Source: Erythroxylum novogranatense
Taxonomy: Eukaryota; Streptophyta; Magnoliopsida; Malpighiales; Erythroxylaceae
NCBI GenBank assembly: GCA_029891385.1
Contig: CM057231.1
Coordinates: 21,235,300 to 21,299,299, forward strand
Direction of reading: 5' to 3'
Length of the DNA stretch: 64,000 nucleotides
Of this stretch, positions 56,004-64,000 are shown one piece after another. A model generated the notes under the pieces. That model was given only the letters and a program-made list of their open reading frames with translations, did no database searches and had not been told where the DNA came from. Each line of letters starts with the position of its first letter. Positions within the stretch are counted from its first letter, which is position 1. The translations under genes and the position numbers were made by a program.

Positions 56004-57077
56004 ATTGGCGCCCACCGTGGGGCCCAGCATCAGGGCACCACGTCCAGAACCACCCAGATTAGTCAGGCGGCGGCAGCCAACCCTGATATAGTCGTCGTTG
56101 CGGCACTTGCGCTACAGCGGATGGGTTTGCAGTTACCTACCACTCTCCCGCCGACACATCATGATTCCTGCACACAATCTTCGTACCTGAATGATCAACC
56201 ACCACCTCAGAACCCATATCAAGAAGAACAGAGCGTAACCCTGGAGGACAATGCTGAGACCAATACACATCCAAATTTTCAGCACCCCCTAGATGCAAAT
56301 CCTCCTGCACCACAACAAACCTCCCTCACCCAAAAACAGATCAAGGAAGCGACTGATCTATTGATTCGTCAAATTTTACAGTCTCAGCAGGAACAACAAC
56401 AGACACCAGCACGACAGATTGGTATGATGATCGATCTTCACTCTGATGAAGCCCAAGAAAAAATCGTGAACAATCGGATCAATGTGGCCATGAATTCCCA
56501 TTCGCATCATCCATCAGCATAATATAGCTCTCCCTTCATCCCGGCAATCTTGGATAGCCTCCCAGCGGCCGGCACCAAAATATCGACACCCGAAAAATAT
56601 ACTGGAAAGACCGATCCCCTAGACTATCTGTAGCACTTCCAATCGATGATGAACCTACATTGCATCCCCGACGCCATTCAATGTAAGGCATTTTGCACCG
56701 CCTTTCAAGAAGGAACCCGACGATGGTTCAATAATTTACCCCCATGTTGCATTACTTGCTTCGAGGATTTTAAGTTACTCTTCCTAAATCAATTTGCTAC
56801 AAGCAAACGACCACAGAAGACCGCCTTGGAAGTGATGCAGTTGATCCAGGGAAGGAACGAAAGTTTGCGGGAGTTCATCACTCGGTTTAATAATGAAGCT
56901 GTCGAAGTCTCTGATCTCACTTGCTCGTCCATGTTGACGGCACTGATGAGCAACACAAGGGATGAAGAGTTTAAGAAGTCGCTGGCCCTCGATCAGCCCA
57001 AGTCTATTCAAGAAATAAGAAATCGGGCGGACAAGTATATCCAACTCGAGGAAGTGTTGAAAAACACAAAAGCGTAA
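55956..57077 (+). pseudogene. T2 gag, start codon inside the LTR
   Basis: The frame begins at ATG 55956 (MDPNGSAQLH), crosses the LTR end (56003) and the PBS (56006-56024, read as IGAHRGA), and runs into the gag domain (PEKYTGKTDPLDYL; FNNLPPCCITCFEDFKLLF) to 57077. Only two stops interrupt it: TAA 56520-56522 and TAG 56631-56633 (CAG in T1). There is one frameshift at about 57078-57141 before the knuckle. The next in-frame ATG after the PBS is more than 100 bases downstream. Confidence 0.8.
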
Positions 57078-57141
57078 AGCGACGACCATGAGCGAGAATG
57101 ATGAGCGGATGATTCCCTAATGACGAAGGATCGGTCAAAAT

Positions 57142-58380
57142 TTGAGAAAGCCGACCGATCGACAGGGACATCGACGAGAGTCCTTCACCCCGCTCAACAG
57201 GCGATATGCGGAAGTATTGGTGGCCATGAGAGCAGATGGGAAGCCCCTCCGAGAACCCAATAAGTTGAAGACTCCCCTCAAGAAGAGGGACCCTGATTTA
57301 TATTGCCACTTCCATAGAGACATCGATCATGACACGGAGGATTGCTGGGACTTGAAAAAAGAAATCGAACTCCTTATCCAAAGGGGAAAGCTGGGTCGAT
57401 TTTTGAAGTACGGAAAGAATGACGATCGAGACAATGAGAATATACGCGGTCAGTCCGACAACTGGCGACAGTCTTGGAGGCAAAACGATAGGAATAATGG
57501 AGGGAGGCAAAATGAGAATACTGACGATCGAGGCGAAGCGAGAGGACAGTCTAGGGCAAGAGGCGACAGAAACACCGAACAACAAGATGACCGACCGGTT
57601 AGGGTCATTAACATGATCTTTCGTGGTAGTGCAGCAGGCGGGTCCACCGTTAAAGGAAGAAAGAGGTATGTCAGGCAGGTCGATGAAGACTTGTCGGCCA
57701 AGAGAAAAAAGCAAAACGATGGGATGATACCGTTCGACGAATCTGATCTAGATGGTGTTAGTTGTCCTCATGATGATGCGCTCGTAGTAAGTCTGAACAT
57801 AGATAGTAACGAGGTGAAACGGGTAATGGTCGATACGGTCAGCTCGGTCGACCTATTGTATTATGATGCCTTCAAGCAGATGGAGATACTGGATGATCGA
57901 CTACTGCCTATAGAAGGACCTATCAAATGGGTAACTGGAGCATCAGCCTACTCATTTGCCCGAGTCTCTTTAAAAGTAAAATTTGGACAAAAGCCGTGTC
58001 AGATAGAGAAGGAAGTTGAGTTCCTGGTTGTGAAGTTTGTAGGGGCGTACAATGCGATAATCGGATGAGCCACTCAAAACGCCCTCAGAGCACTTGTCTC
58101 CACCTACTACCAAGTAATGAAGTTCCTAACGTCCCGTGGAATCGGCGTTATCAGGGGTCAGCAGAGAATCGCTAGGGAATGTTATTTAGCGGAAACAAGG
58201 ACACTAGACAGGGCAGTAGTCTTGACAAGCTCTCTTGACGTGAGAGCTGATGAAGAAACAGAGAGGATGAACCCCGTAGAAGAAACGCAGCAGGTCATAT
58301 TAGATGAAGCAGACCGCTCCAAGTTCACAAATCTAGGTTCCGAGCTTTAGAAGGGCCTAGTCAAAGAAATCACGGATTTC
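57142..58380 (+). pseudogene. T2 gag C-terminus and protease
   Basis: Knuckle variant C-X2-H-X4-H-X4-C at about 57304-57345, an Asn/Arg-rich linker, then the protease block VMVDTVSSVDLLYYDAF, where DTG has become DTV. Stops are TGA 58066-58068 (CGA in T1) and TAG 58348-58350 (CAG in T1). There is no frameshift relative to the rest of pol. Confidence 0.88.
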
Positions 58381-59292
58381 TTGGTAGAAAATAGATCGGT
58401 CTTCGCCTGGGTACCGAGCGATATGCCTAGAATTTCTCGATCAGTCGCATCGCACTCTTTTGGTATCCGAAAAGATTGCAAGCCAGTTAGACAAAAGAAG
58501 TGGTGGCAAAGCAAAGAAAGGCAGGAAGTGATTGAGAAAGAAATAGAAAAGCTGCTTAGTGCTAGGTTCATTCGGGAAGTCAAATACCCTGAATGGTTAG
58601 CAAATGTTGTACTTGTGAAGAAGAAAAATGGAAAGTGGAGAATGTGCATTGACTTCACCGACTTAAGCAAAGCGTGCCCAAAGAACAGCTCCCCTTTGCC
58701 CAAAATAGATCAGCTGGTAGACTCCACATTAGGGCATGAACTTCTCAGCTTCTTGGATGCTTTCTCGGGCTACCATCAGATTCAAATGAGTCTCGAAGAC
58801 GAAGAGAAGATAGCTTTTATAACTGACCAGGGCACGTATTGCTACCAAGTAATGTCGTTCGACTTGAAGAATGCAGGGGCCACTTATCAGTGGCTCGTCA
58901 TGGAAGTTTTTAAGAAACAGATTGGTCGATCAGTCGAGGCCTATGTGAATGATGTGGTGGTCAAAAGTAAGACGGCCGCTGAGCATGTGGAAGATCTCAA
59001 AGAAGTCTTCCAGACCCTTCATAAATTTCAGATGAAGCTGAACCCGAAAAAATGCATCTTTGGTGTGGCATCTGGAAAATTCCTGGGGTTTATGATTACT
59101 CAGCGGGGGATTGAAGCTAATCCAGAAAAGATTGAAGCTATCGTCCAAATGCCCTCGCTGCGGTGCTTGAAAGATGTTCAGATATTGACCCGGAGGATAG
59201 TTTCTTTGAGCAGATTCGTCTCCAGGATGGGGGACAAGTGCCTCCCGTTTTTCAAAATTTTGAGGAAAGCGGATGTGACTCAGTTCCAATGA
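58381..59292 (+). pseudogene. T2 reverse transcriptase
   Basis: Open over 303 codons and in frame with protease and RNase H. It carries RMCIDFTDLSKACPK, FSGYHQIQMSLEDEE and ITDQGTYCYQVM. The catalytic YVDD reads YVND (about 58946-58957), so it is inactive even where open. It ends at TGA 59290-59292, where T1 has TGG. Confidence 0.92.
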
Positions 59293-60240
59293 TCGGATGA
59301 ATGCGAAAGAGCATTTCAACACTTGAAGCAGTATCTGACTAGTTCACCCATCTTACGAGCCAGTTGGGGAGAATCGATTACAGATTTAGCGATCCACGAG
59401 AGGGCGATCGATGCGATCCTTGTTCGATCGGAGAGAAATGAGCAATTCCTGATTTACTACATCAGTAAGGTGCTGAACGGACCAAAAATACGATATGCGC
59501 CCATAGAAAAGCTGGCTCTCTCCTTGATAACTGCAGCGCAGAAACTAAGGCCCTACTTCCAGAGTCATACCATCGAGGTATGGACCGATCAACCCCTCAG
59601 GCAGTGCCTTCAAAAGCTTGAGACCTCGGGACGATTAATAAAATAGGCAGTAGAGCTGGAGGAGTTCGATATACAATACAAGCCTCGGACGATGATCAAG
59701 GCCCAAGTGTTGGCGGACTTCGTTGCAGAAATGAGTCAACCTGACTTGCAGGGTGAGCAACGCCCTGCCTGGAGCCTATTTGTTGATGGGACATCCAACG
59801 CTGAGGGATGTAGAGCAGGAGTGGTATTGATCAGCTCGCAACGGAAAGAAAAGGTGGAATATGCTCTTCGGTTAGAATTTAGAGCCTCCAATAACGAAGC
59901 GGAATACGAGGCTCTGATAGCCGGCCTCCAATTGGTAAGGAAAATAGGGGTAAAGTATCTGAAGGTGTACAACGATAGCCAAATAGTGGTTGGCCAAGTC
60001 ACTGGGCAGTATGAGGCCAAGGGGAGCAGCATGATCAAGTACCCTGAATTGCTAAAGCAGGAGTTGGGTAATTTCGAGCAATACTCGGTCAGCAGGGTAA
60101 AACGGGCTCAAAATGCTAAGGCATATGCACTTTCCAAAATGGTTTCTGATCGAGATGCGAAAAATAACATTTTGGTCGAGCGACTAGACCAGCCTAGCAT
60201 TCAGAAAGCCCATGAAGTCCTTGACGCAAATGCCGAGTGA
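59293..60240 (+). pseudogene. T2 RNase H and second RNase H
   Basis: First RNase H at 59323-59646 (YYISKVLNGPKIRY, EVWTDQPLRQ), stopped by TAG where T1 has TGG. The second RNase H at 59692-60240 is more complete than in T1: FVDGTSNAEGC, NNEAEYEALIAGLQL, VYNDSQIVVGQV, and NAKAYALSKM, where an Asp is expected in place of Tyr. It ends at TGA 60238-60240. Confidence 0.9.
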
Positions 60241-61473
60241 TCAAGTTGGATGGAATCGATCAGACAGTACCTCCTCGAGGAAACACAGCCGGATGAAACC
60301 TTGGAGGCCAAGAAACTAAGGGTAAAGGCGACCGAATATGCGATCGTTAATGACACCTTGTACAAGTGATCTTATGACTGGCCACTACTACGATGCTTGA
60401 ACGAAGAGGAGGCAGAGCAGGCAATGGCTGAAGTCCACGAAGGAATGTGCAGAAATCACGTAGGAGGCAGAATGTTGGCTCATAGATTGATTAGACAGGG
60501 GTATTATTGGCCGACAATGAAGAGAGACTGTTAGGAGAAAGTTAATAGGTGTAAGGCTTGCCAGAAAAACAGTAACCTGTCTCACCAGCCGACCGAGAGG
60601 ATGAAAATCGTGAGTCATCCTATCCCCTTTGCTCAATGGGGAATGGATATACTAGGACCTTTCTCCCTTGGTCCTGGACATAAGAAGTTCTTGATAGTAG
60701 CAGTGGAATACTTCACCAAATGGGTAGAAGCGGAAGCGGTCGCTACAATTACTGAGCAGAAGATGGAAAATTTTGTAAGAAGAAACATACTAAGTCGCTT
60801 TGGGATGCCTATGGTGTTGGTTACAGACAATGGTCGGCAGTTCGACAACGATAAGTTTAGAGATTTCTGCGAGCGACTAAAGATAAGGCTCCAATTGACT
60901 TCAGTAGCTCACCCTCAAAGTAGCGTTCTTGCGGAGAACACTAACGAAAAGATAATGAGTGCCCTCAAGAAGCGCTTAGATGGACGTAAGACTTGGGTAG
61001 ATGAACTAGATGAAGTATTGTGGGTGTACAGAACTTCCCCAAATGGAACCACAGGGGAAACACCATTCAGGATGACCTTTAGGATAGAAGCCCTAGTTTC
61101 AATAGAAGTGGTGTTGCACAACTAAAGAGTGTCGAGCTATGAAGAAGAGTGGAATAATGAAGCCCGCCGGGCAGAACTTGTGCTTCTCAGTGAAGACAAG
61201 GATAGGGCAGCCGCTCGTTCGGAAGCCGTCAGGCAAAAAACAACGAAGTTCTACAATAGAAGGGTAAAGCCGAGCAATATAAAGGTCGGTGGATACGTCC
61301 TGCAAAAGGCCGAGGCGGCTGGAAAGCATCTTGGGAAGCTCGGTCAGACATGGGAAGTACCCTACCAAGTGGTCAAGCAAGCCGGACATGGCTCTTACAT
61401 CCTGCGCGATACGAATGGGAAGATTCTACCGAGGCCTTGGAACTCTGAAAACTTGAAGATGTTCTACCAATAG
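60241..61473 (+). pseudogene. T2 integrase
   Basis: Zinc-binding part (HVGGRMLAHRLIRQGYYWP, CKACQKNS) with stops at 60367-60369 and 60532-60534. Core 60601-61125 with GMDILGPF, VTDNGRQFDN and HPQSSVLAENTNEK. C-terminal part 61129-61473 ends NSENLKMFYQ. All pieces are in one frame and only stop codons break it. Confidence 0.92.
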
Positions 61474-61674
61474 ATAAGCCTTATTTTAGTTCTTATTTCT
61501 TTGTTTATTATTGTTTATTGTATGTGCAACTTGTGGGTACCTTTTTCCTGACCCTGCCAATCAGGTTTTCTAACGGCCCACACCCTTGTCAACATCAATA
61601 AATGGGTTTCAAATTTCTTAGTAAGAAAAATCTCACTAAATTTGGCAAGAGGAGAAAATTCCACCAATTGATCG

Positions 61675-62340
61675 CTCGGCCTCGACCACGCTCGGTCAGG
61701 TTGCCAAGATGAGATCTTTGGAACCAGGCAATGTCGAGAAGATTAAACTCGGATCGCTCGGCCTCGATCACGCTTGACTAGGTTGCCAAGATGAGAACCT
61801 TGGAACCAGGCAATGCTAAGAAGATTAATCTCGGATCGCTCGGCCTCGACCACGCTCGGCCAGGTTGCCAAGACAAGATCTTGGAACCATCGCTTGGCTC
61901 GACATCGTTCGACCAGGTTGCCAAGACGAGATCCTTAGAATCAGGCGATGCCAAGAAGATTAATCTCGGATCGCTCAACCTCGACCACGCTCGGCCAAGT
62001 TGCTAAGGCGAGATCCTTGGAACCAGGCAATACCGAGAAGATTAATCTCGGATCGCTCGGCCTTGGCCACGCTCGGTCAGGTTGCCAAGGCAAGATCTTG
62101 GAACCATTGCTTGGCCTCGACATCGTTCGGCCAGGTTGCCAAGACAAGATCTTGGAACCATCGTTCAGCCTCGACATCTTTCGATCAGGTTGCCAAGACC
62201 AGATCTTGGAACCATCGCTCGGCCTTTATGCCGTTCGGCCAGGTTGCTAAGACGGGATCTTGGAACTAGGCGATGCCAAGAGCAAAAATCTTGAATCGCT
62301 CGGCCTCACAATCATTCGGCCAAACTTTATTGCCTCGGTC
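61675..62340. repeat. Degenerate tandem repeats of T2
   Basis: Diverged units with the core CGGTCAGGTTGCCAAGACGA and GATCTTGGAACC, spaced irregularly at about 50-80 bases. The core corresponds to the T1 minisatellite core and the array has the same position after integrase, so both derive from one ancestral unit amplified separately. Confidence 0.85.
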
Positions 62341-62528
62341 GACCATGACTCTCCCAGACCCTACAACCGATCGACGCACATCGAATGCGTTCTTTCACTA
62401 CCTGCAATTGGAAAAGATCGTCTAATCTTAACACGACATATGAAAGCGATGAAGAATAAGAGAATTTTATTTCCTTGAATTCATGTCCTGGTCACAAACC
62501 CGACCAGGTGAGCAAAAAAAAGAAAAAA

Positions 62529-62867
62529 TTAGTTTGGGGAAGAGGAAGGGCCAACAGTCGGATCGGCAGGAGGAGAGGAAGGGCCAACAACCAGATCGAC
62601 AGGAGGAGCGGAAGGGCCAACATCCGGATCGACAGGAGAAGACAGCGGAGAGACATCATCTTCCTCGTTTGAGCTCAGGTCCAGCGCCTCATCCGGCTGG
62701 ACCTCTCTTTCCTTCTCAACTATCTCCCTTACTTCCTCCAGAGAAAGGTCGAGAGCGGTGAGAAGCATCGACTCAGCATAATCCTCGAATGAAGGACCAT
62801 CCGACCAGTCAGGGATGCAAACGTCGTGGCAATTCTTCAGGATCGAAAGGGCCAAGTCACAATCGAT
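62529..62867 (-). pseudogene. T2 antisense gene, C-terminal fragment
   Basis: It matches the C-terminus of the T1 antisense protein: CDLALSILKNCHDVCIP, SDGPSFEDYAE, LSLEEVREI and LDLSSNEEDD. It ends with a proline-rich repeat (PPVDLVVGPS-like units, a 39-bp tandem repeat at about 62535-62640). It is interrupted at 62867 by the next LTR. Conservation at the protein level between T1 and T2 supports real coding. Confidence 0.85.
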
Positions 62868-64000
62868 GTTAGACCCTGAATTTTTTTTAATGATGTCATT
62901 AAGCATGAATTGTGTTAATTGGGTGAATTATGGTTTGATTGGACTTAATTGGAACTGTTAGGGGATAATTGAGATTTATTTGAGTTTAATGTGGTTTGAA
63001 AGGGTAAGAATGTATGAGGCTATTTTGGTAAGATTGCTTAGGTTGTATTAAGTTAAGGCTTTGAAGGAGGGGTAAAATGGTCTTTACCCATCTCCTTTAG
63101 ATATAAGTGAAAGAATTAGAAGAGAAAGAAAAGCAAGAAAGAAAAAGAAGAAGAAAGGGAAGGAGAGTGTCGTGGGTGAAGAAGAAAAGAAGAGAAATAG
63201 GGCTTTGTGATTCTTGAGCTTTTCGACAGATTGGAGCTATTTTTAGTTAAGTTTAGCCTCTTGTAATCTTGTTGTAGTGAGATTAAACCTAAAGATAGGT
63301 TGAATGTGTGAGAATCGGTGGTTTAGGGTGTTAAGGGAAAAATGGATAGATTTCTTTGGGTTGATGATTTTGTGTTTGTTTTCAGTTGTGAATGGGTTAG
63401 AAATGTATTCTAAGACTTGAATCAAGGTTTAGGTGGGTTGTATTTTGAAAAAAGAAAGGTTTGAGGTTGGAAAAATGCTAGAAAGTGGGGTTTGGAGTCG
63501 TTCTCCAGACCCGCACGTCGCGACGTGCTTATAACACCCTGCGGCGTGCGGAGAGGGGAGGCACGCCGCGTGCACATAAGGTGCACGTCGCGGCATGCAC
63601 GGAAGATGTACACGCCGCGGTGCACAAAGTGTGCACGTCGCGACGTGCGTGAGGTGAGCACGTCGCGACGCACACATTGGTGCACACCGCGACGAGCTTG
63701 GTCTTCGTCGCGGTGAGCGTGTTTTCGCCGCGGCGAGCCCCAGTTGTTTTTCTGAGAGGGAGTTTTGGGCATATCTTTGGCTATAGATGTCCAATTGAGG
63801 TGATTTTAGATTTGTTGTGATCTAGAAATAGAGGGCTACATGTATAGGAAGAAGGGACATGTGGATTTAGCCTCTTAGGGTCAGGAATTTAGGAGGAAGT
63901 CGATTGTAGACTTTTCTTGCTAGTACTTTTCGATTTTCAAGCTTTGTGAATATTTCCTTTGAACGTTAATTGAATGAGAACTTGGGTTATTATAGGAAAC
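62868..64000 (+). mobile_element. LTR of a further element inserted in T2 (partial)
   Basis: A new sequence starts TGTTAGACCC exactly inside the antisense gene of T2. The five bases before it, ATCGA, would be the duplication. Its length and body style resemble the long Ty3 LTRs at the other end of the window. The orientation is by the TG start only. It has a purine-rich tract (63110-63195) and a CpG-rich palindrome array (63510-63735). Whether it is a solo LTR or a full element cannot be told. Confidence 0.65.
63510..63735. repeat. CpG-rich near-palindrome array in the terminal LTR
   Basis: About ten units such as GCACGTCGCGACGTGC (a perfect 16-bp palindrome), GCACGTCGCGGCATGC, ACACGCCGCGGTGCAC and TCGCCGCGGCGAGCC, spaced about 20-28 bases. 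It is a sharp GC- and CpG-rich island in AT-rich DNA. Confidence 0.85.

Larger units (their letters stand above)
55653..62867 (+). mobile_element. Second Tat-lineage Ty3 element (element T2), 3' part displaced
   Basis: Same family as T1: matching LTR end, identical PBS, gag, PR-RT-RNase H-RNase H-integrase in one frame, tandem repeats, and the end of the antisense gene. It is cut at 62867 by another LTR. The rest of the antisense gene and the 3' LTR must lie beyond the window. Confidence 0.93.

Overview
The window is nuclear DNA of a flowering plant, most likely a eudicot. It has spliced GT-AG genes for plant-specific or plant-like proteins (RPL18, SEC15B, DUF538 proteins), plant promoter elements (telo box, site II), and deeply nested plant LTR retrotransposons. 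No bacterial, plasmid or phage feature is visible. The species cannot be named from the sequence.

Layout. (1) 1-22715: a LARD-like Ty3 element with LTRs of about 4.2-4.3 kb and a 3.5-kb interior with no recognisable gene; its 5' LTR enters from outside the window. Its 3' LTR is split by a solo LTR (8403-10365, duplication TTGGA) and by a Ty1/copia LTR-gag-pol-LTR-gag/pol(partial)-LTR(partial) array (12588-22002). (2) 22716-31204: host intergenic DNA with a 496-bp tandem duplication, a 3.8-kb solo LTR (23723-27499, duplication TATAT), a dead LINE reverse transcriptase and a SINE with a 13-bp duplication. (3) 31205-40726: the gene island. It holds RPL18 (minus, five coding exons), SEC15B (plus, intronless) divergent from it across about 550 bp, and a tandem DUF538 cluster of two intact genes around a truncated one. 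(4) 42743-53210: a complete 10.5-kb Tat-lineage Ty3 element with 434/432-bp LTRs and duplication AATAG. It has broken gag-pol with two RNase H domains, an 11-copy 78-bp minisatellite, and on the opposite strand a two-exon antisense gene with its own TATA box. (5) 53216-55652: AT-rich host DNA with a MITE. (6) 55653-62867: a second Tat element of the same family, cut by (7) a further LTR starting at 62868 that carries a CpG-rich palindrome array.

The host genes are ordinary housekeeping or conserved genes: a cytosolic ribosomal protein, an exocyst subunit, and small secreted DUF538 proteins. Almost everything else is retroelement.

The most interesting signals are in the retroelements: the spliced antisense gene of the Tat elements; gag frames that appear to start inside the LTR and read through the primer binding site; a conserved candidate intron and hairpins shared by three otherwise different LTR families; an enhancer-like array of a 10-bp palindrome in the copia LTR; and a Tat pol frame broken by stop codons only. 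All functional statements about these are inference from sequence alone.
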